Source: Halomonas litopenaei (lineage in GTDB: Bacteria; Pseudomonadota; Gammaproteobacteria; Pseudomonadales; Halomonadaceae). Taken from it: DNA of 64,000 bases. The DNA lies in the NCBI RefSeq assembly GCF_003045775.1, contig NZ_PXNS01000011.1, forward strand, positions 1 through 64,000. Direction: 5' to 3'. This document shows positions 50,082 to 58,768 of this stretch, piece by piece (within the stretch, counting starts at the first letter, position 1; every line of letters begins with the position of its first letter). The notes below the pieces were generated by a model. The model saw only the letters and a list, made by a program, of their open reading frames with translations, was not told where the DNA came from and did no database searches. Position numbers and translations under genes: made by a program.

Positions 50082-51034
50082 CAGATCCGCCCCTCGAGGC
50101 CTTCCGCCTCCGGCCAGTACTTCTGGACCAGCCCGAGCAGCTCGACCAGAAAGTCGTCACGACGGCGATCCAGCTCGGACACGCTGCGACCCGCGGCCTG
50201 GTGCTCGCAGCCCTCGACCACCCGATCGATCAGCTCGTCGGTCAGCTCCGGGGCCTCGAGCTTGGTCCAGGGCAGTTTCAGGGCGGGGCCGAACTGTTCC
50301 AGCATGTGGCGCATGCCCTGATCGCCGCCGGCCAGATGGAAGGTCAGGAAGGTGCCCATCAGTGACCAGCGCAGGCCGCAGCCGTAGACCACGGCGGCGT
50401 CGATCTCTTCGGTGGTGGCGACACCGTCGTTGACCAGGTGCAGGGACTCCCGCCACAGCGCCTCCATCAGGCGATCGGCGATATGCCCTTCGATCTCGCG
50501 ACGCACCACCAGCGGGCGCATGTCGATTGCCTGGTACAGCGCCTGGGCCCGCTCGGTGTGCTCGGCCTGGGTGGCCTCGCCGCCGACCAGCTCGACCAGC
50601 GGCAGCAGATACACCGGGTTGAAGGGATGGGCGACGATGACCCGGCCGGGCGCGTGCTGACAGCCCTGTTGCAGGTCGCTGGGCTTGAAGCCCGAGGTCG
50701 AGGAGCCGATCAGCACCTCAGGCGGCGCCGCGGCGTCGATCTGGGCCAGGATGCTGCGCTTGAGCTCGAGGCGCTCGGGCACGTTTTCCTGGATCAGGTC
50801 GGCGCCGTCCACTGCGGCTTCCAGCGACGTCGCAAAGCGCAGGTTGTCGGGGCTTGCGCCCTCGGCCAGGCCCCGTTTTTCCAGTGACGGCCAGGCATTG
50901 TCGACGAAGGCACGGGTGCGTGCCTCGGCCTTGGGGTCGGGGTCAAAGGCGGCAACACGCCAGCCGTTGGCCAGGGCGCGAGCGATCCAGCCGTTGCCGA
51001 TGACGCCGGTACCGATGACGGATAGCTGTTTCAT
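50081..51034 (-). CDS. lcdH: L-carnitine dehydrogenase
   Basis: 317-aa NAD-dependent 3-hydroxyacyl-CoA-dehydrogenase-like enzyme that oxidises L-carnitine to 3-dehydrocarnitine. Rossmann motif IGTGVIGNGW at the N-terminus, then QENVPERLELK, SSTSGFKPSDLQ and AHPFNPVYLLPLVELVGG. The C-terminal domain has YGCGLRWSLMGTFLTFHLAGG, typical of carnitine dehydrogenase (CdhA/LcdH) rather than fatty-acid enzymes. Its start overlaps the CdhC-like gene stop by 4 bp (ATGA) and it runs into the thioesterase gene. Confidence 0.88.
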   Translation of the reverse strand: MKQLSVIGTGVIGNGWIARALANGWRVAAFDPDPKAEARTRAFVDNAWPSLEKRGLAEGASPDNLRFATSLEAAVDGADLIQENVPERLELKRSILAQIDAAAPPEVLIGSSTSGFKPSDLQQGCQHAPGRVIVAHPFNPVYLLPLVELVGGEATQAEHTERAQALYQAIDMRPLVVRREIEGHIADRLMEALWRESLHLVNDGVATTEEIDAAVVYGCGLRWSLMGTFLTFHLAGGDQGMRHMLEQFGPALKLPWTKLEAPELTDELIDRVVEGCEHQAAGRSVSELDRRRDDFLVELLGLVQKYWPEAEGLEGRI

Positions 51035-51951
51035 GCATCACCTCCAGCGCTGTCGCCGGCGATCTGACCGGTGGACGGGTCGCGCAGCTTGAGGAACTTG
51101 CGGGTTTCGGCCGGGGTCATCACGTTGGCGCCAAGGTGGTTGATCATCCGACCGGCCTTCTCGACCAGCTGGGCGTTGGAGGCCAGTACTCCCTTTTCCA
51201 GGTAGAGGTTGTCCTCGAGGCCGACGCGGGCGTGGCCGCCGAGCAGTACCGCCTGGGCGGCCATGGGCATCTGGTGGCGACCGATGCCGAAGGCCGCCCA
51301 GTTGGCGTTGGTCGGCAGCTTGTTGCGCATGGCCAGCATGGTCTCGGTGTCGGCCTCGGCGCCCCAGGGGATGCCCAGGCAAAGCTGGTAGAGCGGGTCA
51401 CCGTCGATCAGGCCTTCGGCCTGGAGCTGGCGGGCGAACCATACATGGCCCAGGTCGAAGCACTCGAGCTCCGGCTTGACCCCGGCGGCCTGCACCAGGC
51501 GGGCGTGTTCACGCAGCCAGTCGGCGGAGTTGACGTAGATCATGTCGCCAAAGTTGAGGCTGCCGCAGTCCAGGGTGCACAGCTCAGGCAGCAGCTCGCC
51601 CACCGGCTCATGGCGCTGGGCAGGGGTCTGGATGTCGGTGCCGGGGCCACCACGGGTCGGATCCTGGCTGTCTGGAATCCAGTCCCCGCCACCGCCGGCG
51701 GTGATGTTCATGACGATGTCGGTGTCGGCCTCGCGCACCCGCTCCATCACCTCGCGGAAGTGATCCAGCGAGTGGCTGACGCCACCGGTCTCGGGGTCGC
51801 GCACGTGGATGTGGGCGATGCTGGCGCCGGCCTTGGCAGCCTCGATGCAGTCGTTGGCGATCTGCTCGGGGGTGACCGGAACCTTGTCGCTCTTGGCGGT
51901 GGTGTCGCCGGCGCCGGTCACGGCGCAGGTCAGAATGACGTTGCGGTTCAT
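51031..51951 (-). CDS. Beta-keto acid cleavage enzyme (BKACE), CdhC-like dehydrocarnitine cleavage
   Basis: 306-aa zinc enzyme. BKACE proteins transfer an acetyl-type unit between a beta-keto acid and acetyl-CoA; in carnitine catabolism the CdhC enzyme converts 3-dehydrocarnitine and acetyl-CoA to acetoacetate and betainyl-CoA. Zinc His pair in AHIHVRDPETG (about 46-52), glycine-rich NITAGGGGDWIP, and AAFGIGRHQMPMAAQAVLLGGHARVGLEDN cut here to the key RHQMP and GLEDN. Start at 51951 with GGAGAG upstream. First gene of the leftward carnitine operon, facing the AhpD-like gene across 234 bp. Confidence 0.86.
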   Translation of the reverse strand: MNRNVILTCAVTGAGDTTAKSDKVPVTPEQIANDCIEAAKAGASIAHIHVRDPETGGVSHSLDHFREVMERVREADTDIVMNITAGGGGDWIPDSQDPTRGGPGTDIQTPAQRHEPVGELLPELCTLDCGSLNFGDMIYVNSADWLREHARLVQAAGVKPELECFDLGHVWFARQLQAEGLIDGDPLYQLCLGIPWGAEADTETMLAMRNKLPTNANWAAFGIGRHQMPMAAQAVLLGGHARVGLEDNLYLEKGVLASNAQLVEKAGRMINHLGANVMTPAETRKFLKLRDPSTGQIAGDSAGGDA

Positions 51952-52185
51952 GATGCTCTCCTCGTCGTGAATGGGCGCAGTGTGGCGAAGATGACGGCCT
52001 GTCACTTGGCACCAACCGTCGTTTTGTTGACGTCATGCGACATCCTTGGTGTCGCTGCCAATCTGTGCCAGAACAGGCGTGATGAGGAGGGTAGGGAGAG
52101 TGCGAGGAAAGGATTCGGCAACGAGCGCCACCAAGTAGCACGTTCATCGACGTATCCCTTCACCTCTGTATTGGAATAGAGACCC

Positions 52186-52761
52186 ATGACCGACTTTACT
52201 CAGCACGATCTGTCCAGCGCCCCCGAAAAAAGCCGCCCCCTGCTCGAGAAGGCGCAGAAGGAGATGGGCATGATCCCGGCCCTGTATAGCGTGATGGCCG
52301 AAGCGCCGGGCGTGCTGGAGGCCTACCAGCGACTGCATGAGCTGTTTCTCGCCTCGAGTTTCGATGCCGCCGAGAAGACGGTGGTTTGGCAGGCGATCAA
52401 CGTCGAGCATGATTGCGAGTACTGTGTGGCCGTGCACACGGCGGTGGCCGGCATGATGAAGGTGGACCCCGCCATCACCCAGGCGCTGCGCGACCAGCAG
52501 CCGCTGGAAGATGATCGTCTGGAACTGCTGCGCCAGACCACGCTGGCCATCGTGCGTGATCGCGGACGTCCGGATCCGGCCGTGGTGGAGCACTTCCTCG
52601 AGGCGGGCTTCAGCCGGCAGCAGCTGCTGGATATCGTGCTGGGGGTGAGCCAGAAGATTCTGTCGAACTACGTGAATCACCTGGCGGACACGCCCATCGA
52701 CGACGCCTTCAAGCGCCACGCCTGGACGAAGGGGGCTGCAGATACCGACGCGGCGGCCTGA
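52186..52761 (+). CDS. Carboxymuconolactone decarboxylase/AhpD-like protein
   Basis: 191 aa. Helical AhpD fold with redox pair CEYC in VEHDCEYCVAVHTAV (about 81-95), preceded by the conserved Glu of EKTVVWQAIN. Such proteins are peroxidase-like or alkylhydroperoxidase partners and often sit next to unrelated catabolic operons. It is divergent from the carnitine operon. No partner AhpC is near, so its electron donor and substrate are unknown. A perfect terminator hairpin follows at 52965-52991. Confidence 0.85.
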   Translation: MTDFTQHDLSSAPEKSRPLLEKAQKEMGMIPALYSVMAEAPGVLEAYQRLHELFLASSFDAAEKTVVWQAINVEHDCEYCVAVHTAVAGMMKVDPAITQALRDQQPLEDDRLELLRQTTLAIVRDRGRPDPAVVEHFLEAGFSRQQLLDIVLGVSQKILSNYVNHLADTPIDDAFKRHAWTKGAADTDAAA

Positions 52762-53090
52762 TCGAGGGAGCCTGATCGAGGGGGCCTTCACCGGCGACGC
52801 AGTGGCGGGCAGCCAAGCGGCAGACTGCTGTTTGCATAGGCCGTAGGTAACAACGACCGCCGCTGGAAAAGGCCAGGGGTCACAACGGATATTGGCAAGA
52901 GCCGCTAATGGTAAAAACGAATAGTGGCAAGAGCCGATACGCCCAAGAGCCGATAGCAGAAGCACCAAGGGCGCCCGCTGGGCGCCCTTGGCATATCTGG
53001 CTGGTGTCAGGAGACCGCCGGGCTATTTACCGCCTGGCTGTTGATGGCTGGCGACACCCAGACAGCAGCGTCGGTCGCTCGCTTTAGACC
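52762..53090. other. Intergenic region with short direct repeats, no gene seen
   Basis: 329 bp. Contains TGATCGAGGG twice near 52760-52785, GGCAAGAGCCG twice and AAGAGCCGATA twice (52894-52957), and the terminator hairpin at 52965-52991. No credible coding frame. Confidence 0.5.
52965..52991 (+). terminator. Perfect 12-bp hairpin terminator
   Basis: CCAAGGGCGCCC-GCT-GGGCGCCCTTGG. It lies about 200 bp past the AhpD-like gene and about 100 bp before the end of the convergent small gene, so it may serve both. Confidence 0.55.
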
Positions 53091-53393
53091 TCAGGCGCTG
53101 GCGTGAAGGTCGGCGGCGCCGACACCATAGAGATCAAAGGCCAGTTCACGTCCGGTGGTGGTGAGCACCAGCCGCCCCTGGCTATTGTGGGCCACCAGCG
53201 TCTGGCGCAATAGGCGGCGCAGACGCGAGGCCTGGGACCGTGAGCGGGTCAGAGAATCGAGCCGCTCGGCGCTGAGCCCGCGACTGGGCTGGGTGATCGC
53301 CTCCAGCACCTCGCCATCGCGGTAGAGATCCTCGATGAAGGCGGTGAGGTCGATGCGCTGGGCGGTGTCGTTGTGATCAGCGGTGAGGGCCAT
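53091..53393 (-). CDS. Small hypothetical protein (winged-helix-like)
   Basis: 100 aa, no recognised family. Predicted mostly helical with a possible winged-helix shape: two helices (about 15-35), a basic helix rich in Arg and Ser (SLTRSRSQASRLRRLLRQ, about 48-65) and a beta-hairpin RLVLTTTGREL. This suggests a small DNA-binding protein, but no motif proves it. A 10-bp inverted repeat (53393-53423) overlaps its start codon, which would suit autoregulation. Downstream neighbour on the same strand is absent; argF lies upstream, reading the same way. Confidence 0.6.
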   Translation of the reverse strand: MALTADHNDTAQRIDLTAFIEDLYRDGEVLEAITQPSRGLSAERLDSLTRSRSQASRLRRLLRQTLVAHNSQGRLVLTTTGRELAFDLYGVGAADLHASA

Positions 53394-53423
53394 GGTCCCA
53401 TCCCGAATAAGAAGATGGGACCA
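53393..53423 (-). promoter_or_regulatory. Inverted repeat overlapping the start of the small winged-helix-like gene
   Basis: TGGTCCCATC-N11-GATGGGACCA, perfect over 10 bp. On the coding strand the second arm GATGGGACCA runs straight into the ATG, so the hairpin would occlude the ribosome site, or the DNA palindrome could be an operator. Confidence 0.5.
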
Positions 53424-53477
53424 GTATACGACAATCGTCGAATTAGACCAAAGTCTATAAGTGCGTCGACCAGGATC

Positions 53478-54398
53478 TCAGCCGTTGACCTGACCCAGCA
53501 TCAAGAACTCCAGCAGCGCCTTCTGGGCGTGCAGGCGGTTGCCGGCTTCCTGCCAGACGACCGCGCGGGGATCGTCGAGCAGGGTCTCGCTGATCTCCTC
53601 ACCGCGGTGGGCCGGCAGGCAATGCAGGAACAGCACGTCCTTGGCGGCGGCGTCGAGCATCGCTTCGGTGACCTGGAAACCGGCAAAGTCCGCCTCGCGA
53701 CGAGCCTGCTCTTCCTCTTGGCCCATGGAGGCCCAGACGTCGGTGGTGACGAGGTCGGCGCCGGCCACGGCGGTCATCGGGTCGCGCTCGATCACCACCC
53801 GATCACCGGCGGCGGCCAGGATATCCTCGCGGGGGTCGTAGCCCTCGGGGCAGCAGATACGCAGCTTGAAGTCGAACTGGCGCGCGGCGTTGATCCAGGA
53901 GTGGCACATGTTGTTGCCGTCGCCGATCCACACCGCGGTGCGGCCCTTGACGCTGCCGCGCAGCTCGGTCCAGGTCATGACATCGGCCAGCAGCTGGCAC
54001 GGATGGTAGTCGTCGGTCAGGGCGTTGATCACCGGTACGTCACTGGCGGCGGCGAATTCCTCGAGACCCTGGTGGGAAAAGGTGCGGATCATCACCGCAT
54101 CGACCATCTCCGAGAGCACCCGCGCGGTGTCACCGATGGGCTCGCCGCGCCCCAGCTGGGTGTCGCGCGGTGACAGAAACAGGGCGTGCCCGCCAAACTG
54201 CGCCATGGCGGTCTCGAAGGACACCCGGGTACGGGTCGAGGATTTCTCGAAGATCATCGCCAGGGTGCGGTTGGTAAACGGCGTGTAGGTGGGGCCGTGG
54301 GCCTTGAGGCCGTTCTTGATGGTGATGGCGCGCTGGATGAGGTAGCGCAGTTCATCCTGGCTCAGGTCCAGTAGGGTCAGGAAGTGGCGGGTGGCCAT
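53478..54398 (-). CDS. argF: Ornithine carbamoyltransferase
   Basis: Forms citrulline from ornithine and carbamoyl phosphate in arginine biosynthesis. 306 aa, full length. Carbamoyl-phosphate loop [13 protein letters not shown] (about 50-62), HPCQLLAD, the ornithine-side DVWASMGQE and the catalytic [13 protein letters not shown] are all intact. Anabolic rather than catabolic type is likely because argG lies only 1.6 kb away and no arcA or arcC is seen. No clear ArgR box was found in the 237-bp gap towards grxD. Confidence 0.93.
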   Translation of the reverse strand: MATRHFLTLLDLSQDELRYLIQRAITIKNGLKAHGPTYTPFTNRTLAMIFEKSSTRTRVSFETAMAQFGGHALFLSPRDTQLGRGEPIGDTARVLSEMVDAVMIRTFSHQGLEEFAAASDVPVINALTDDYHPCQLLADVMTWTELRGSVKGRTAVWIGDGNNMCHSWINAARQFDFKLRICCPEGYDPREDILAAAGDRVVIERDPMTAVAGADLVTTDVWASMGQEEEQARREADFAGFQVTEAMLDAAAKDVLFLHCLPAHRGEEISETLLDDPRAVVWQEAGNRLHAQKALLEFLMLGQVNG

Positions 54399-54635
54399 GG
54401 CATCTCTCCAACGAGGTAAAAAACGACCATCCTAGCCAGCCCCGAGGGGATGCGCAACGCGCCGCCGGGCCGTACAATGCGGCCATGCAAAGGCCGAGTG
54501 TGGCCATCGGGTATTGCCTCCTGCGAGGTAGTCCGCCGGGGCCGCATTGAAAATGGGGCGGGATGCCCCCATTGTCCCGGTCTGCGTCACTTAGCAAGGG
54601 CGAGCAAGCCAAGCCCGTTTCAACGAGGAGCCGTG

Positions 54636-54986
54636 ATGAGTACCACCGTCGAGAATATTCAGCGCCAGATCAGCGAAAATCCCATCCTGATCTACATGAA
54701 GGGGTCTCCGCAGCTGCCGCAGTGCGGCTTCTCCGCCCAGACCGTGCAGGCGCTGATGGCCTGTGGCGAGCGCTTTGCCTTCGTCAACGTGCTGGACAAC
54801 CCCGACATCCGCGCGGAGCTGCCCAAGGTGGCCAACTGGCCGACCTTCCCGCAGCTGTGGGTGGAAGGCGAGCTGGTCGGCGGCTGCGACATCGTCGTCG
54901 AGATGCACAACAACGGCGAACTCGAGCCGCTGGTCAAGCAGGCCGCCGAGCGTGCCCGTCAGAACGAGGAAGGCGCTGCAGACTAA
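54636..54986 (+). CDS. grxD: Monothiol glutaredoxin (Grx4 type)
   Basis: 116-aa CGFS-type glutaredoxin that carries or transfers [2Fe-2S] clusters with glutathione and BolA. Motif MKGSPQLPQCGFSAQT with the single active Cys, WPTFPQLWVEGELVGGCD carrying the glutathione-binding TFP and GG(C)D positions. ATG 54636 with GAGGAG upstream; longer in-frame extension to 54450 has no support. A strong terminator follows at 55090-55130. Confidence 0.92.
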   Translation: MSTTVENIQRQISENPILIYMKGSPQLPQCGFSAQTVQALMACGERFAFVNVLDNPDIRAELPKVANWPTFPQLWVEGELVGGCDIVVEMHNNGELEPLVKQAAERARQNEEGAAD

Positions 54987-55089
54987 AGAGCGCTGTTGGT
55001 GGCCGTGCGCCCGCCAGGCCAACGCCTTTCCATAAATCGTTGTCCGGCGGGACCGCGTCGACCGGCTGCCGCGAAAGCTTCGCACCTAC

Positions 55090-55130
55090 GATAAAGGCCC
55101 CGATGGTCATCGACCATCGGGGCCTTTATC
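55090..55130. terminator. Strong bidirectional terminator
   Basis: Perfect 19-bp stem GATAAAGGCCCCGATGGTC with an ATC loop, flanked by A-rich and T-rich arms (AAAGG.../...CCTTT). It separates convergent grxD and rnt. Confidence 0.8.
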
Positions 55131-55157
55131 GTCTTGAGACTTTAGTGGCCGAAGGGG

Positions 55158-55823
55158 TCAATCCTCTTCCATGCCCTGTTCCTGCTGGGCCAGCCGCCAT
55201 CCTCCCAGGTCCTTGTAGCGATTGACCATGGCGCAGAACAGCTCGGCGGTGCGCTCGGTGTCGTAGCGGGCCGAGTGCGCGGCGTTGTTGTCGAACTCGA
55301 TACCGGCGGCGCGACAGGCTCGGGCGAGCACGGTCTGGCCGTAGACCAGACCGGCAAGTGAGGCGGTGTCGAAGCTCGAGAAGGGGTGGAAGGGATTGCG
55401 CTTGATCTCGCAGCGATTGACCGCAGCGTTGAGAAAGCCGTGGTCGAAGGCGGCGTTATGACCCACCAGGATGGCTCTGGTACAGCCGTGGGCCTTGATC
55501 GCCTTGCGCACCGGTCGAAATATCTCGCCAAGCGCCTCGGACTCGCTGACCGCCACCTGCTTGCGCAGCGGGTCATCGAGGCGAATGCCGGTGAAATCCA
55601 GCGCGGCCTGCTCCACATTGGCACCGGCAAAGGGTTCGATGTGGTAGGCGAAGGTGGCGTCGGGCAACAGGTTGCCCTCCGGGTCCATGGTCAGGGTGAC
55701 GGCGGCGATCTCCAGCAGGGCGTCGGATTCCGGGTTGAAGCCGCCGGTCTCGATATCCACCACCACCGGCAGAAAACTGCGAAAACGTTGCGCCATGAGT
55801 TCGCGGGCGATCAGCTCGCTCAT
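55158..55823 (-). CDS. rnt: Ribonuclease T
   Basis: 3'-5' exoribonuclease that trims tRNA (CCA turnover) and stable-RNA precursors. 221 aa. DEDDh catalytic residues: DIETGG near residue 24, then the conserved block HNAAFDHGF and the final [10 protein letters not shown] with His and Asp. Basic and Phe residues for single-stranded RNA binding include [14 protein letters not shown]. Start at 55823 (AAGGAGAGG upstream); the frame reaches 55946 without support. RNase T is largely gammaproteobacterial, which helps place the organism. Confidence 0.92.
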   Translation of the reverse strand: MSELIARELMAQRFRSFLPVVVDIETGGFNPESDALLEIAAVTLTMDPEGNLLPDATFAYHIEPFAGANVEQAALDFTGIRLDDPLRKQVAVSESEALGEIFRPVRKAIKAHGCTRAILVGHNAAFDHGFLNAAVNRCEIKRNPFHPFSSFDTASLAGLVYGQTVLARACRAAGIEFDNNAAHSARYDTERTAELFCAMVNRYKDLGGWRLAQQEQGMEED

Positions 55824-55948
55824 GCACCTCTCCTTAGTCGGGCCGTGTGGGGTCAGGGGGCCTGCTGTTGGCAGGCCGAAACGGCGAAAGTCTAGCAGTT
55901 TGGGGAAGCGGCGTCCCGTGGCCGGTATTCGGCACCCCAGATGCACGC

Positions 55949-55954
55949 TATAAT
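55949..55954 (+). promoter_or_regulatory. Consensus -10 box (TATAAT) upstream of argG
   Basis: TATAAT about 77 bp upstream of the argG start. The -35 region is weak (TTCGGC-like at suboptimal spacing), so an activator or extended leader may be involved. Confidence 0.4.
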
Positions 55955-56030
55955 CGGCGCTCTTCGGGCGTTATTCGCGCCGCGAATGCGTTGGTCACAC
56001 CATGGTTGGTTACAAGAAGGAGCCCCTAGC

Positions 56031-57248
56031 ATGTCCGATGTAAAGAAGGTCGTGCTCGCCTATTCCGGCGGACTGGACACATCCGTCATCGTCAAGTGGT
56101 TGCAGGAAACGTACGACTGCGAGGTGGTGACCTTCACCGCTGACATCGGTCAGGGCGAGGAAGTCGAGCCTGCCCGTGCCAAGGCCGAGGCCCTGGGCGT
56201 CAAGGAAATCTACATCGAGGACCTGCGCGAAGAATTCGTGCGCGACTACGTGTATCCGATGTTCCGCGCCAACACCATCTACGAGGGCGAGTACCTGCTG
56301 GGCACCTCCATCGCCCGTCCGCTGATCGCCCGCCGCCTGATCGAGATCGCCAACCAGACCGGTGCCGACGCGATTTCTCACGGCGCCACCGGCAAGGGCA
56401 ACGATCAGGTGCGTTTCGAGCTTGGCGGCTATGCGCTCAAGCCCGGCGTCAAGGTGATCGCCCCGTGGCGCGAGTGGGACCTCAACTCCCGCGAGAAGCT
56501 GATGGCCTACTGCCAGCAGCACGATATTCCGGTGGACTTCAGCAAGAAGAAGAAGTCGCCGTACTCCATGGACGCCAACCTGCTGCATATCTCCTACGAG
56601 GGCGGCATCCTCGAGGATCCCTGGGCCGAGGCCGAGGAAGACATGTGGCGCTGGAGCGTGTCGCCGGAGGCCGCCCCCGATACCCCGACCTACGTCGAGC
56701 TGACCTTCGACAAGGGTGACATCGTGGCCATCGACGGCGAGCCGATGAAGCCCCACGAAGTACTCGAGAAGCTCAACAAGCTGGGTGGCGACAATGGTAT
56801 CGGCCGTCTCGACATCGTCGAGAACCGCTACGTCGGCATGAAGTCCCGCGGCTGCTACGAGACACCCGGGGGCACCATCATGCTGCGTGCTCACCGCGCC
56901 ATCGAGTCGCTGACCCTCGACCGCGAAGAGGCCCACCTGAAAGACGAGCTGATGCCGAAGTACGCCGAGGTGATCTACAACGGCTACTGGTGGAGCCCCG
57001 AGCGCCGCATGCTGCAGGCGGCCATCGACGAGACCCAGAAGAACGTCTCCGGTGTGGTGCGCATGAAGCTCTACAAGGGCAACGCCATCGTCGCCGGTCG
57101 CCGCTCCGACGAGTCGCTGTTCGACGAGTCCATCGCCACCTTCGAGGATGACCAGGGCGCCTACGATCAGAAGGACGCCGAAGGCTTCATCAAGCTCAAC
57201 GCCCTGCGTCTGCGCATCGCTGCCGGCAAGGGTCGTCGTCAGGACTGA
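56031..57248 (+). CDS. argG: Argininosuccinate synthase
   Basis: Condenses citrulline and aspartate with ATP. 405 aa, full length. ATP-binding [10 protein letters not shown] at the N-terminus, [15 protein letters not shown], and IAPWREWD and [14 protein letters not shown] blocks all conserved. ATG 56031 with AAGAAGGAG upstream; an in-frame extension to 55941 lacks homology. The argF gene lies 1.6 kb upstream on the other strand; argH is not in the window. Confidence 0.95.
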   Translation: MSDVKKVVLAYSGGLDTSVIVKWLQETYDCEVVTFTADIGQGEEVEPARAKAEALGVKEIYIEDLREEFVRDYVYPMFRANTIYEGEYLLGTSIARPLIARRLIEIANQTGADAISHGATGKGNDQVRFELGGYALKPGVKVIAPWREWDLNSREKLMAYCQQHDIPVDFSKKKKSPYSMDANLLHISYEGGILEDPWAEAEEDMWRWSVSPEAAPDTPTYVELTFDKGDIVAIDGEPMKPHEVLEKLNKLGGDNGIGRLDIVENRYVGMKSRGCYETPGGTIMLRAHRAIESLTLDREEAHLKDELMPKYAEVIYNGYWWSPERRMLQAAIDETQKNVSGVVRMKLYKGNAIVAGRRSDESLFDESIATFEDDQGAYDQKDAEGFIKLNALRLRIAAGKGRRQD

Positions 57249-57283
57249 GTGGTAACGTCGCGCGACAGGCCAAAGGAGTTCCC

Positions 57284-57586
57284 ATGCTGAAGCAACTGTT
57301 CGGAGCGCTGTTCAAGGGGGACGGCAAGTCGTCGTCCCGGGCCGCGCCCGAGGCCGAAGCGGTCGAGTACCGTGGTTACCTGATCATCTCGCAACCCGAG
57401 GAGCAGGGTGGTCAGTTCCGCGTCAGCGGTGTCATCCGCAAGCCCATCGAGGGCGGCGAGACCCTGGAGCATCGGTTCGAGCGTTCTGACCTGGTGCCGG
57501 GACGCGAAGCCTGTGACGCCCTGATGCGTCAGAAGGCCGAACGCTACATCGATGAAGTCGGCGACGAGATGTTCGAACCGCGCTGA
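57284..57586 (+). CDS. HlyU family protein
   Basis: 100 aa. Matches the HlyU family: EYRGYLIISQPEEQGGQFRVSG, then LEHRFERSDLVPGREACDALMRQKAERYIDE. The name comes from association with hemolysin control in Vibrio in some proteins, but this short family (unlike the ArsR-type HlyU) has no DNA-binding motif and unclear function. 35 bp after argG, with its own ribosome site (AAAGGAG), followed by a terminator, so it is probably co-transcribed with argG. Confidence 0.78.
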   Translation: MLKQLFGALFKGDGKSSSRAAPEAEAVEYRGYLIISQPEEQGGQFRVSGVIRKPIEGGETLEHRFERSDLVPGREACDALMRQKAERYIDEVGDEMFEPR

Positions 57587-57600
57587 TTGCTCACCGCGAC

Positions 57601-57631
57601 AACGGCGCCCTCCGGGGCGCCGTTTGTGTCT
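57601..57631 (+). terminator. Rho-independent terminator after argG-hlyU
   Basis: 10-bp stem AACGGCGCCC-TCCG-GGGCGCCGTT followed by TGTGTCT, 14 bp after the stop codon of the HlyU-like gene. Confidence 0.75.
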
Positions 57632-57780
57632 GTGGGGCGGTTGTTTCAGGCAGGTCGTCGCCGCACCCGTCAGCCCATCTAACACGCCCCGGCCCATGTC
57701 GGGGAGAGCCACACCTCAGGCCATTGCCTGTCTCAGGGAAAGACCCGCCTCAAGGCATGACTCGTTCCAAGGAGAGCTCC

Positions 57781-58455
57781 ATGATCGTCGTGCACCATCT
57801 GGAAAATTCGCGTTCGCTGCGTATCGTCTGGCTGCTGGAAGAGCTGGGCGTGGACTACGAGATCCGCCAGTACGCCAGAGATCCGAAGACCATGCTGGCA
57901 CCCGCCGCACTCAAGCAGGTGCACCCGCTGGGCAAGTCCCCGGTGATCACCGATGAAGACGCAGGTAGCCGCGTGGTGGCTGAGAGCGGCGCCATCATCG
58001 ACTACCTGCTCAGGCGTTTCGATACCGAGCATCGACTGTGGCCGGAGCCGTCAAGCGCCGATACCACCGACTTCGTGTTCTGGATGCACCACGCCGAGGC
58101 CTCGGCCATGCCGCCACTGGTCATGAATCTGGTGTTCAGCCGACTCGGCAAACCGCCGGTGCCGGCGCTGATGCGGCCGCTGGGCCGGCTCTTTGCCGAG
58201 GGCGTGCGCAAGCAGTATCTGGGGCCGGAGATCCGCCGTCTGATGGACTTCTGGGAGCACAGCCTGGAAGGGCGAGAATGGTTCGCGGGCGAGCGCTTCA
58301 GTGCCGCCGACATACAGATGAGCTTCCCGCTGCTGGCGCTGGAAGGTCGTGGCCAGCTGGGCGACAACCCGCAGCTTGGCGCCTTTGTCGAGCGCTGTCG
58401 CCAACGGCCCGGCTATGTCCGCGCCGTCGAACGGGGAGGCGAACTGTCGCTGTAA
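57781..58455 (+). CDS. Glutathione S-transferase family protein
   Basis: 224 aa. N-terminal thioredoxin fold with VHHLENSRSLRIVWLLEELG, cis-Pro in LGKSPVI, and the glutathione gamma-glutamyl site VVAESGAIIDYLL. A helical C-terminal domain has WFAGERFSAADIQMSFPL. The conserved Ser of NSRS is the likely catalytic residue, as in fungal-type/bacterial GSTs. Start at 57781 with AAGGAGAG upstream. Substrate unknown. The neighbours are housekeeping genes. Confidence 0.88.
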   Translation: MIVVHHLENSRSLRIVWLLEELGVDYEIRQYARDPKTMLAPAALKQVHPLGKSPVITDEDAGSRVVAESGAIIDYLLRRFDTEHRLWPEPSSADTTDFVFWMHHAEASAMPPLVMNLVFSRLGKPPVPALMRPLGRLFAEGVRKQYLGPEIRRLMDFWEHSLEGREWFAGERFSAADIQMSFPLLALEGRGQLGDNPQLGAFVERCRQRPGYVRAVERGGELSL

Positions 58456-58641
58456 CCTGGTGGGGAAGGCCGCTCGCGTATCGCCTGGCAGAAAGGATCC
58501 TGTGGGTATGGCCGAAGGACCGTCTGGGAAGGACCTTGCATGAGGAGCGTGACAGTAGGGGCGTGCACGAGGCGCGTGCACGAGGGGTGTGCTACCAAGC
58601 GCCTTGCATGACAAGGCATTGCGCCTGCTGCGTTGCTCGGC

Positions 58642-58657
58642 ATTCGCTGGAGCGAAT
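58642..58657. promoter_or_regulatory. ATTC-N8-GAAT palindrome upstream of the sulfur module (SqrR/BigR-type)
   Basis: ATTCGCTGGAGCGAAT is fully symmetric and matches the ATTC-N8-GAAT form reported for SqrR/BigR/YgaV persulfide-sensing ArsR-type repressors. It lies about 110 bp before the rhodanese gene in the 313-bp gap 58456-58768. That gap has no gene. It also holds GCGTGCACGAGG repeated twice near 58560 and an AT-rich promoter-like stretch at 58680-58712. Confidence 0.5.
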
Positions 58658-58768
58658 ATTCATGTCGGCTAGTTATGAGCATGAAAATTATTATTCATTG
58701 CAAGCATATTGAGTTTGCTGCTCCGAGCGGGATAATGGGCGTCAACACCCACCTAGGAGGTCAAGATC

